NCBI GenBank assembly: GCA_028289645.1
Contig: JANQOK010000023.1
Span: 124,001 to 188,000, forward strand
Origin: Anderseniella sp.
GTDB lineage: Bacteria; Pseudomonadota; Alphaproteobacteria; Rhizobiales; Aestuariivirgaceae
Length of the DNA: 64,000 nt
Direction of reading: 5' to 3'
Shown here: one piece after another, positions 1-8,103 of the stretch
Layout of the letters: each line of letters opens with the position of its first letter
How positions within the stretch are numbered: position 1 is the first letter of the stretch
Made by a program: the position numbers and the translations under genes
Notes under the pieces: model-generated
The model's input: only the letters and a program-made list of their open reading frames with translations
Told to the model about the DNA's origin: nothing
Databases searched by the model: none

Positions 1-107
1 AACGGGCCTTGCATGGGCCTTTCCAACCTTATATAGAAACCAACGCGTCCAGCACGCGACCGACCTGCCGACGCCCCATTGCGGGGGTGAATACCAAGGC
101 AGCATTC

Positions 108-182
<75 letters not shown>

Positions 183-371
183 TTTCTCGATCTTTGTAAT
201 GTTGCGGGTAGCCGGGTAAACGAAGCTGGCAGCTGTCTGAATTGATGCCAAAACGAACCTATTTGAGCCGGACAGGCTCCGACTCACAGCCGCCAACGAA
301 ACATCACAGGGTTTTGGCTTTATCCGAACCAGAGCTATATGAACCTCTGTGTTACGCATTTTTCGAAAGGC

Positions 372-1427
372 ATGTTGATGGCTCTTTTGGTTCTCTTTGT
401 CGTTTTGGCTATTGGTGTGTCTTTTCTGTGCTCAGTTCTGGAAGCTGTGCTTCTATCCATAACGCCTTCATTTGTGGAAGCTGCTGAGAAAGATCGGCCG
501 CAACTTGCTCGAAGGCTGAGGAGCCTGCGCACTGATATCGAACGGCCGTTGGCAGCGATCCTGTCGCTCAACACCATCGCACACACTGTCGGAGCAACGG
601 GTGCCGGGGCGCAGGCAGCAGTGGTGTTTGATGATTTCGGTGTCGGCGTATTTTCAGCACTGCTTACGCTGGGCATTCTCGTGCTCTCGGAAATCATTCC
701 AAAAACCCTGGGCGCAACATATTGGCGTGGATTGGCGCCCTTTATGGCACGTGTCTTGCCTTTCCTAATCGCCGTGCAACTTCCGTTGGTTTGGATGAGC
801 CAGGCTCTCACTCGATTGTTGAAATCCGGCAAGGTGGAAGCCGAGATTTCTCGTGAAGAGATCACCGCTTTGACCAACGTAGGTCGGCGTGAAGGCGTGA
901 TCGAAGAGGATGAAACCCGCATAGTCACGAATCTGTTTCAATTGCCTCAGATCAAGGCGAGCGAGGTGATGACGCCGAGGACGGTGATTGAACATGTGTC
1001 GGCTGATGCAACGGTCGCTTCTACAGTAGGGGGACGCGATACTTTTGCTCACTCGCGCCTTTTGGTCACCGGTGAATCGCTAGATGAGGTCAACGGCTTT
1101 GTTTTGACACGTGATCTGTTGGTCGCTGCCTTGAATGGAGAAACGGAGAGTGAGGTGGCCAATTATGTGCGTGACCTGCCGCGTGTCTCAGAGTCGATGG
1201 ACCTCGATGCGCTTTTTGACCTGCTTCTGGGTCGTGACTCACATATTGCACTGGTTGAGGATGACTATGGTGGGACCGCAGGTCTGGTGACTATGGAGGA
1301 CGTCATCGAAACCTTGCTTGGAAGCGAAATCGTTGATGAACATGATGAGGTGGCTGATCTCAGAAAGGTGGCACGATCTCGGGCATTGAAACGGCGAAAT
1401 CAAAGACAAGAAGCGGCAAAGGATTAG
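372..1427 (+). CDS. CNNM/DUF21 and CBS-domain membrane protein (CorC/HlyC-like)
   Basis: A 351-residue protein. The N-terminal half has hydrophobic helices typical of the CNNM (DUF21) transmembrane domain, including the stretch ending in SEIIPKTLG, a hallmark of this family. A CBS-pair region follows, with the motif EVMTPRTVIE and later DDYGGTAGLVTMEDVIETLLG. The usual C-terminal CorC_HlyC transporter-associated domain is absent, and the protein ends in a short basic tail. Family members are linked to Mg2+/Co2+ handling, but the substrate here is unknown. ATG 372 is preferred because GAAAGG lies just upstream; an in-frame ATG exists at 339 without such a site. It stands alone after the tRNA. 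Confidence 0.85.
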   Translation: MLMALLVLFVVLAIGVSFLCSVLEAVLLSITPSFVEAAEKDRPQLARRLRSLRTDIERPLAAILSLNTIAHTVGATGAGAQAAVVFDDFGVGVFSALLTLGILVLSEIIPKTLGATYWRGLAPFMARVLPFLIAVQLPLVWMSQALTRLLKSGKVEAEISREEITALTNVGRREGVIEEDETRIVTNLFQLPQIKASEVMTPRTVIEHVSADATVASTVGGRDTFAHSRLLVTGESLDEVNGFVLTRDLLVAALNGETESEVANYVRDLPRVSESMDLDALFDLLLGRDSHIALVEDDYGGTAGLVTMEDVIETLLGSEIVDEHDEVADLRKVARSRALKRRNQRQEAAKD

Positions 1428-1547
1428 GCGGGGCAATTCAAAAGAATGGAGGGCGAAGTCGGCACCTCTGATTGCAAGGCCAGTGGCAGATTTGTCCCAA
1501 TGGCTGCCGATGCCGCTCAGGTGCCATTTTCAAGCACACCTGCACCC

Positions 1548-2030
1548 TCAAAACACTTTCTTCATCTCGATGATGTCAATTGGCGGCAGCCCCTCGTCCC
1601 TGTCAGGCAGGACCGTGCGGGCAATCTGTCGAAACCCCCATTTTTCGTAGAAGGGCGCGGCGTTCAGCAGCGCCAGAATCTTGACGGCGCCAGTGCGGGC
1701 AGGGAGTGCGTCGTCCAGGGCAAGTTCCATCAGTTTGGAACCAATTCCTTTACCGGCGTGATCGGCGTCAATGAACAGCCGCTTGATTTCTCCGGGAGAC
1801 GCCTGAGCCATGCCGATGGGAACTCCTGCGTGTTCGGCAATCCAGATCAGTCGATCTGCGCAGTCACGCTGATACTAGTCAATGTCAGCACCAGCCATCC
1901 AGGTGTCGATCACCTCTTGCGAATATGGTTCCGGAGCAAGGTGGCGAACCGATCCGGCAATCAGGTGAAATACTGCTTCAGCGTCCTCAGCGGTCGAACG
2001 GCGGTAGATGACATCCAATGAGTTGTTCAT
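1548..2030 (-). pseudogene. GNAT N-acetyltransferase interrupted by an in-frame amber codon
   Basis: Read from ATG 2030, the frame gives 51 residues, then TAG (1877-1875), then continues in the same frame to the stop at 1548, for about 160 codons in all. Both halves fit one GNAT protein: the N-terminus carries the typical substrate helices, and after the stop come DRLIWIAEHAGVPIG, RLFIDADHAGKGIGSKLM (acetyl-CoA binding motif A) and APFYEKWGF. A restart at the Met at 1811 would make only 87 residues starting inside the fold and would probably not be functional. The cause is a single nonsense mutation, a sequencing error, or amber readthrough; the first seems most likely. Confidence 0.8.
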
Positions 2031-2134
2031 GCGGGTCGCTGCTCCCGAGATTCCATCTCACACTCAAAGTTCCTGATCGGATATGCGCCTTGAGCACTAC
2101 ACAGGCTGCAACCGGACTCAATTTCCGGATCGGC

Positions 2135-2671
2135 TCATTTCGCACTGACCAGGTTCAAGGCCGGCGCAGCTATTGTCGTGCAAGTGGCAATTATGCCGAC
2201 TATGCCAAGCAGAGTGATCGATGCAAATGAACCTGAATACAAGCTCGCAATTGAAAACACCGAGTTCAAGACCACACTGGCGATTGCAACAAACATCAGG
2301 GCCGATACCGCACCATTCCTGGGACTGATCAGCAGCATCAGGCAAGCGTGCCCGATCGCCATTCCGGCTATCACCAGCGCCAGCCTGTTCTGGATGACTT
2401 CAAATCCATCGAAATTTATCCAGGTTGTGTAAATGGCGTGAAGCAGTCCTATAGCGCAGAACAACAGCCCGGCCTTTCCCAAATTCTCAGCCCTTTTGCC
2501 GAGTTGGGCAACGCAGGTCAGGCCGACCAGGCTGTAGATTGAGGCGGCTGCGGTCGTGACCAGAATTCGGGCGGTGGTTTCGTCAAAATCACCAGAGGAG
2601 ATCGCGGCTATTCCGACCATGGCGGTGGCCGCCAAACAGGCAAGAAACAACAGAATAAGAGATCTTTTCAT
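2135..2671 (-). CDS. Hypothetical multi-pass membrane protein
   Basis: A 178-residue, very hydrophobic protein with about five predicted membrane helices, the first beginning at residue 4 (LILLFLACLAATAMVGIAA). Charged residues are confined to short loops such as GKRAENLGK. I recognise no family or catalytic motif. It is transcribed away from the ATP-grasp gene at 2869 and lies upstream, on the same strand, of the broken GNAT gene. AAAGGG precedes the ATG. Function unknown. Confidence 0.65.
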   Translation of the reverse strand: MKRSLILLFLACLAATAMVGIAAISSGDFDETTARILVTTAAASIYSLVGLTCVAQLGKRAENLGKAGLLFCAIGLLHAIYTTWINFDGFEVIQNRLALVIAGMAIGHACLMLLISPRNGAVSALMFVAIASVVLNSVFSIASLYSGSFASITLLGIVGIIATCTTIAAPALNLVSAK

Positions 2672-2868
2672 CGCACCGGCCCTTTGCTGTTGAGCGACAG
2701 AGAATATGGACCAAAAATGTTATCATTTGCTTAGAAGCCTTGAATCTGCTCCGTTTGCCTTTGAACGCCAGCTCTGTCCGGCTGGCTGAAAGATGACGGG
2801 CTGCATGGCGTCTGCCCAAAGCTGTCTTACAGCGTAGTTTTGAAGTGTGCTGATACCGGACTTTCCAG

Positions 2869-3834
2869 GTGCGCAACCCGTTGAAGATCAAGAACCGCCT
2901 GATTGTCAGCATCGCCAACATATGGGTGTATGCCTGGTTTGCCCGTGTCGTGATGCGTCACATCCGGACCTGCGGGGAAATCCCGAATCCGGCAAATCCC
3001 AAGACCGTCAACGACAAATTCCTGTGGCGAAAGGTGTTTGATCGAAACCCGGATTTTGTCGGCCTGAGCGACAAGCTTGAGTGCAAGCAGATTGCGAAGG
3101 ACAAATGCAAAGACATTGTGCTGCCGAAGGTTCTGTGGGTCGGCAGAGATGCAGCCGATATACCTGTGCAGCACCTGCAAGGCGATGTCATGGTCAAGGC
3201 CACGCACGGGTCTGGTTTCTGTTTCCCGGTCTTTGGCGGCAAATATGATCGCGAGGCATTGTTGGCCGAGACGGAGGTGTGGCTGAACACACGATACGGG
3301 CGCACGCACTGGGAGTGGGGCTATTTCGGCCTCAAGCCGCAGCTCTACGTTGAGGAATTGATCCTCGACGAGTACGGCGGTTATGGCACGACCGAAGCAA
3401 AGGTGTACGTGTATTGCGGCAAAATCGAACTGATTACCATGATCTATGACAGGCATTTGGGCTCGGCTGCCGCGGTTCTGCACGGTGACTGGACGCCGAG
3501 CACGATTGCCAATCAGATTGGCGCGAAGAGCGCGGACCGGCCACTGCCGTCGAACCGGCAAGCCATCGAGAAGGTGGCACTGCAGCTATGCGATGGCCTG
3601 GATCACATGAGATGCGATCTGTATCTGGTCGGCAGCAGGATATTCTTCGGGGAGTACACGGTCTACAATCAGGGCGGTTACCTGATGCTTGATGACGATG
3701 CCAAGCTGAGAGACACACAAGGTGCATCGTGGGACATCCGGCAATCGTGGTTTCTCAGCAATCCGCAATCCGGCCTTGAGGCGATTTATGCCAGGGCCCT
3801 GCTTGATCTTCTGGACAGCACTGAGACCGCATGA
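2869..3834 (+). CDS. ATP-grasp, TupA-like protein (copy 1)
   Basis: A 321-residue protein of the TupA-like ATP-grasp family, whose founder is implicated in teichuronopeptide synthesis; relatives are often found among surface polysaccharide genes. Visible hallmarks are NDKFLWRKVFDRNP near the N-terminus, the nucleotide-binding segment DVMVKATHGSGF, YVEELI, and the C-terminal MRCDLYLVG with FGEYTVYNQGG. Carboxylate-amine ligation is the general ATP-grasp reaction; the substrate is unknown. The start is GTG 2869, immediately after an in-frame TGA, with only a weak ribosome site. A paralogue of identical length lies on the opposite strand at 4524-5489, and the two converge around a small membrane protein. 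Confidence 0.8.
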   Translation: MRNPLKIKNRLIVSIANIWVYAWFARVVMRHIRTCGEIPNPANPKTVNDKFLWRKVFDRNPDFVGLSDKLECKQIAKDKCKDIVLPKVLWVGRDAADIPVQHLQGDVMVKATHGSGFCFPVFGGKYDREALLAETEVWLNTRYGRTHWEWGYFGLKPQLYVEELILDEYGGYGTTEAKVYVYCGKIELITMIYDRHLGSAAAVLHGDWTPSTIANQIGAKSADRPLPSNRQAIEKVALQLCDGLDHMRCDLYLVGSRIFFGEYTVYNQGGYLMLDDDAKLRDTQGASWDIRQSWFLSNPQSGLEAIYARALLDLLDSTETA

Positions 3835-3967
3835 CAACAAGCCGCCACAACCATGTTGCGGACGAGCGCCGGCTCTTTCGAACGCTGCAGCACAATTGAA
3901 CTATGGAATTCAGCTGTAAACAGGCCTTATTGTCGGACCAGTGCAGACCTGAGTGAGGCATCGAACC

Positions 3968-4480
3968 ATGGTGGCAGCTTCTGACAAAATCGAGGTGGTC
4001 AGGGAAGCGCTGGCGGAGGCCCAGCAAACCGTCAGGGCCTATGACACCAAGGCGCAGATCGTAGGAGTGGGCTACATCTTTGCGCTGGGCATTGTTTTCC
4101 GGCTGGGCGGGCATCTGCCCAAGTTGCAACGCAGTGACGAACTGCTGGTCATTGCAGGATGGTCCGTCGTCATCTTCCCGATCCTGCTGTTTGGCTTTGT
4201 GCTGTATCCGACGCGCAAGTCAGTTTCCCTAGCAGCGTCGGACGGCAACGTGGCTCGTGGACTGCTGTATTTCACGCCTGGCACGCACGTCTCGGTGGAC
4301 GCCTACATCGAGGCATTGGGTGCCGCTGACGGCCTCAGGGAGAGGGTCAAAGAGCTGTTCTTCGTGAGCGAGCTTCGTGAACTGAAGCGCAAGCGGTTTC
4401 TTCGGGCACTATTTTCTGCCGGTGTCGCGTTTGTGTTCCTGTTCTTGTGGCAGTTCTGGCGTGGCTGGTCAGGTCAATAG
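3968..4480 (+). CDS. Pycsar-effector-like (PycTM/DUF5706-type) membrane protein
   Basis: About 170 residues. An N-terminal amphipathic segment ends in YDTKAQIVG, followed by one membrane helix, a short linker, and a second helix (VIAGWSVVIFPILLFGFVLYP). A soluble region then contains GLLYFTPGTHVSVDAYIEAL, and a basic stretch (RELKRKRF) leads into a last helix. This order, together with the D-x-KA and YF...Y motifs, resembles PycTM effectors of cyclic-pyrimidine signalling defence. No cyclase of that system is adjacent. ATG 3968 has GAGG upstream; GTG 3953 is an in-frame alternative. It lies between two ATP-grasp paralogues and converges with the second. The family call rests on motif recall only. 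Confidence 0.55.
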   Translation: MVAASDKIEVVREALAEAQQTVRAYDTKAQIVGVGYIFALGIVFRLGGHLPKLQRSDELLVIAGWSVVIFPILLFGFVLYPTRKSVSLAASDGNVARGLLYFTPGTHVSVDAYIEALGAADGLRERVKELFFVSELRELKRKRFLRALFSAGVAFVFLFLWQFWRGWSGQ

Positions 4481-4523
4481 CTGAGGATGCCAAATTGAGG
4501 TAACTTGGACCGCCTGCAGCCCG

Positions 4524-5489
4524 TCACGTGCTGGCGTATTTCTGATCCATTTCGTTCAGCAGGACCCGCAACGCACTGGCATAGTGTTTACGCCAACCGG
4601 TTTGCGGCGTCTGCATGAACCATGAATTGCGCAGGTCCCAGATGCGCGTGTATTGCGCATTCAGGCCAGCATCATCGATCCAGGCGAAGCCGCCAAGCGC
4701 GTACAGCGTCAGTTCGGAAAAGTAGATATCACCGCCGACCAGGTAAAAGTCGCACCGGACAAAGTCGAAGTGGTGCGACAAGGTCAGCGCAGCCTGCCTG
4801 AGCCTGTGCCACTCTGCCGGTGCATGAACGGCGCCTGACAACTCGCCGGAGTCAAAGCTACCGGCACGAGGCTTTCCGTCGTCATCCAGCACACCTTCAA
4901 GCCTTATGCCGTCTGATCCGGTCTGGCGCACAAATGCAAACGCCATTTTGCCGGCGCCGCAATAGAACTTGTACTCATCGACCATCTGTCGTCCGGGTTC
5001 GGTTAACATCTCTTCCACGAACAGGGCCGGTTCAACACCGTAGTATCCCCATTCGGCATGCGTGCGTCCGAAGCTCCTGTTCATCCAGCCGTTGGCTTGG
5101 CGGTTGAGACTGCCGCGGTCGTAGTCGCCATCCCTGATGAAAACATTCCAGCCCGAGCCGTGGTTTGCCTTGACAACGACATTACCAGCCAGGATTTCTT
5201 CGGGCATGTCATCGGCGCGTGAACCCGACCATAAGGTGCGTGGTACCTTGATGTCCGGGCAATGGGTGGAGACAAACTGCTTTGCCAGAAGTTTGTCACT
5301 GATGTCCGTGAACAGGGGATTGCGGTCAAAAATCTTGCGCCAGGCATATTTGTCGTTGCGCCACAGCGGCAGGGCCGGATCAGGCCAACGGCCAATCCTG
5401 CGCCGGAACGCCAGCGTTTGGCGAGGATAGGTCAAGCCGCACCACCAGCGAACCCCAGCAACGATTACGTGTGCCAGCCGAACATTCAT
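4524..5489 (-). CDS. ATP-grasp, TupA-like protein (copy 2)
   Basis: A 321-residue paralogue of the protein at 2869-3834. It shares WRKIFDRNP, the NVVVKANHGSGW nucleotide-binding segment, FGRTHAEWGYYG, LFVEEML, FVRCDFYLVGG and FSELTLYALGG. The frame is open much further upstream, but that region overlaps a well-supported gene on the other strand, so ATG 5489 is taken as the start; this gives exactly the same length as copy 1. Family knowledge suggests an ATP-dependent ligase acting in surface polymer modification. The substrate is unknown. Two diverged copies point to related but different substrates, or to an old inverted duplication. Confidence 0.8.
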   Translation of the reverse strand: MNVRLAHVIVAGVRWWCGLTYPRQTLAFRRRIGRWPDPALPLWRNDKYAWRKIFDRNPLFTDISDKLLAKQFVSTHCPDIKVPRTLWSGSRADDMPEEILAGNVVVKANHGSGWNVFIRDGDYDRGSLNRQANGWMNRSFGRTHAEWGYYGVEPALFVEEMLTEPGRQMVDEYKFYCGAGKMAFAFVRQTGSDGIRLEGVLDDDGKPRAGSFDSGELSGAVHAPAEWHRLRQAALTLSHHFDFVRCDFYLVGGDIYFSELTLYALGGFAWIDDAGLNAQYTRIWDLRNSWFMQTPQTGWRKHYASALRVLLNEMDQKYAST

Positions 5490-5684
5490 TGGAAAACAGA
5501 ATCTATTCTTCAATAGGTAAACATCGCGCAACCAGCGTATACATTGGAGGTTGCATGCCACAGCAAAAATGCCGGTAAAGTTGCGGATCCGCCCGGTTTT
5601 CCATACAGATACCGATTGCCAAGCGTTTGCAGCATGGTCAACAGTTTCAGGCAACGGATTGCCGGGGTGGAAAAGAGGTTTGCG

Positions 5685-6449
5685 ATGATTGTGCGCACGC
5701 TTGACGAGCTTGAGGCGCTGGGGCGGATCAAGTACCCGGCTGACCGGTCGTTTCGCTCGGCGCGTTTTCTCACCGCTGCCGACGGCATGGGGTTTTCCTA
5801 CAACGAGAACCAGGTGGCCGGGGGCACGAACCTCGTGGTATGGCTGAAACACCACTGGGAAGCGAACTACATTGTTTCCGGCAAGGGAGAGGTCACGGAC
5901 CTGACCAGCGGCGAAAGCTGGCTGCTGGAAGCAGGCGTCCTGTACGTGGTAGGGCCCAATGACCGGCATCGCCTGCACCTGACCGAAGACGACTGCCATA
6001 TCAGCATTTTCCATCCGCCGCTTACCGGCGAGGAACGCTTCGATGAGGACGGTTGCTACGAAGCCAGTGGTGCAATTGAAAAAACCGACCGGCGGATGTT
6101 CGTCAAGAACATTGACGGAATGCGCTGCGCCGGGGCCGAGCAGGTCACTGCGGATGGTCGGGTGCGAACGGTCGAGATGCTGGGCGATGACGACGGAATC
6201 GGTTTTGGGGTCACCGACCTGCGCCTTCTCGCGGGTGCTGAAACCATACTGGGTGACAGAAGCCGCCGACAGGCGAACCATGTCCTGTCCGGCAGCGGCG
6301 AGGTGACCGACATTGCTGGTGGCGATACCCGGATACTCGGGCCCGGCATGGCGTTCTTTGCAGGCGTGGGAGATGAACTCCGCGTTCAGGCGCGCACGGA
6401 CATGCACTTTTTGAGCGTGTTATCACAGCTGCCTGCAGGTGCCGGTTAG
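5685..6449 (+). CDS. Tandem-cupin protein with an ectoine synthase (EctC)-like N-terminal half
   Basis: A 254-residue protein. Residues 1-130 follow EctC (L-ectoine synthase, which cyclises N-gamma-acetyl-diaminobutyrate) closely: MIVRTLDEL, LKHHWEANYIVSGKGEV, LYVVGPNDRHRL and FHPPLTGEE. The three metal ligands known for EctC appear as E59, Y87 and H95. Residues 131-254 are a second cupin with the same outline (NHVLSGSGEVTDI) but lacking those ligands. EctC is normally about 130 residues, so this is a duplication or fusion. No ectA, ectB or ask gene is nearby. AGAGG lies 7 bases before ATG 5685. It may act on a different, ectoine-like substrate. Confidence 0.75.
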   Translation: MIVRTLDELEALGRIKYPADRSFRSARFLTAADGMGFSYNENQVAGGTNLVVWLKHHWEANYIVSGKGEVTDLTSGESWLLEAGVLYVVGPNDRHRLHLTEDDCHISIFHPPLTGEERFDEDGCYEASGAIEKTDRRMFVKNIDGMRCAGAEQVTADGRVRTVEMLGDDDGIGFGVTDLRLLAGAETILGDRSRRQANHVLSGSGEVTDIAGGDTRILGPGMAFFAGVGDELRVQARTDMHFLSVLSQLPAGAG

Positions 6450-6600
6450 CACAGAAACCGGAAAATCTGCCGGTCAGGCGCGGTGAATAGCTCCCAAAAG
6501 ATACAAATGCAATTATTCCGGTTAGGAATGCTGCAGGACTTGGTCTGCACAATGAGTAAACCACATGATGTTTTGGGTAGTTGTGTGCAAGGAAAGCGGT

Positions 6601-7992
6601 ATGACAGAAAAATCTGATGTCACGGAAGCCTTTGGCAAGTCCGGATGCGGGATCCCGGACTCCGGCCCGGCCCTGGAGGCGATGGCCAAAATCACCTCTG
6701 CCGCATTGAATGTGCCGTGTGTTTTCGTGTCGGTTGCCGTCGGCGACAATTCCGTCCAGGCGGCTGCCGGCTTCAGCGAGGCTGAAACCAAAACATGCCG
6801 GCGGCTGGTTTTGCCTGAGCTTGTCCGTGCCGGTATCGTTCAGGCCGGCGATGTGAAAACGGCGAAACGCAAGGGCGTTCAGAACATTGCCTCCGCCTTG
6901 AAGTCTGTGCGCGCACTGCTGATGGCGCCTGTTGCCGATGAACACGGTGAAACCATAGGGGTGATCGCTGCTTTTGACACGAAACCGCGGCGTTTTTCCG
7001 GTTCAGACCGTAGTGCATTGGCCGACAGCGCGGTCACTGTGCGCGGGTTGGCTGACCTGCAGCGCGCCGCGGTACTTCACCAGGCGGCCGAGGCAGAGTT
7101 GAAGGATGCCATGGAAGCCCTGCCGGATGGTTTCGTCCTTTATGACAACAATGACCGGCTGGTGCACTGCAACCAGCGGTACCGGGAGATTTACAAGGAA
7201 AGCGGCGATCTGCGGGTGCCGGGTGTCAAGTTCAGCGATCTGATCCGCGCCGGGGTCGAGCGGGGTCAGTATGCAGATGCTGTGGGCAATGAAGAAGAGT
7301 GGATTGCCCAGAGAATTCACGATCACCGCAACCCTGGAAAGCCGCTCGAGCAGCAGTTGCCGGGTGACCGCTGGCTCAGAATCCAGGAGCGCCGGACCAC
7401 TACTGGCGGCCTTGTGGGTTTCAGAATTGACATCACCGAGCTGAAGCGTCAGGAGCGTGAATTAAGCCGCCTGGCCTGGACGGACTCGTTGACAGGGGTA
7501 CTCAACCGACATCGTTTCCTTGAACTTGCCGAAACCCAGTTGGCGCATGCGCAGCGTCATTTCCGCGACGTGTCGTTGCTGATGCTGGACCTGGACAATT
7601 TCAAATCCATCAATGACTGCCACGGACATGCTGCCGGTGACCATGTGCTGCGCTCCATATGCAAGTGCTGGCAGAGCCAGCTGCGCGGGCATGATCTGAT
7701 CGGGCGGCTGGGGGGCGAGGAGTTCTGCGTGCTCCTGCCGGATACAAAAGGTGGCGATGCGCTTGTTGTTGCGGAGAGGCTGCGCAAAACCACAGAACAG
7801 CAGACACTCGATTACGAGGGCAAGCCCATCAGAGTTTCTGTCAGTGTCGGAACGGCCATGTACGAGACCATCGCCGATACCATAACCTCGGTGATCAAGC
7901 GGGCTGACCAATGCCTGTACACGGCAAAGAGCGCCGGCCGCAACCGGGTCGAAGCAAACATCGGCGGTAACAGGAAAAAGACGACTGCCTGA
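6601..7992 (+). CDS. Diguanylate cyclase (GAF-PAS-GGDEF)
   Basis: A 463-residue protein that should make cyclic di-GMP from two GTP. Residues 20-165 resemble a GAF domain, residues 170-285 a PAS domain (MEALPDGFVLYDNNDRLVHCNQRY), and residues 295-455 the GGDEF domain. The active-site loop is GGEEF at 371-375, an active variant, and the product-inhibition I-site R362-G-H-D365 lies five residues before it. No membrane segment is seen, so it is probably cytosolic. ATG 6601 is chosen because AAGGAAAG lies six bases upstream. The next gene is a second cyclic-di-GMP enzyme on the same strand. Confidence 0.9.
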   Translation: MTEKSDVTEAFGKSGCGIPDSGPALEAMAKITSAALNVPCVFVSVAVGDNSVQAAAGFSEAETKTCRRLVLPELVRAGIVQAGDVKTAKRKGVQNIASALKSVRALLMAPVADEHGETIGVIAAFDTKPRRFSGSDRSALADSAVTVRGLADLQRAAVLHQAAEAELKDAMEALPDGFVLYDNNDRLVHCNQRYREIYKESGDLRVPGVKFSDLIRAGVERGQYADAVGNEEEWIAQRIHDHRNPGKPLEQQLPGDRWLRIQERRTTTGGLVGFRIDITELKRQERELSRLAWTDSLTGVLNRHRFLELAETQLAHAQRHFRDVSLLMLDLDNFKSINDCHGHAAGDHVLRSICKCWQSQLRGHDLIGRLGGEEFCVLLPDTKGGDALVVAERLRKTTEQQTLDYEGKPIRVSVSVGTAMYETIADTITSVIKRADQCLYTAKSAGRNRVEANIGGNRKKTTA

Positions 7993-8103
7993 CACTCCGC
8001 GGCGGTGTCGACAGATCGACAAGCGGCGGTTTCGGGGACAGGGTTTATTTTTGGTGTATGCCAGGTTTCCCGGGATTTTGTTTTCACTTTATCTTAATCG
8101 CAG

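Noticed and set aside
4524..6407. A 627-residue version of the second ATP-grasp protein
   Set aside because: The N-terminal part is the reverse strand of the EctC-like gene; the true protein starts at 5489 and then equals copy 1 in length.
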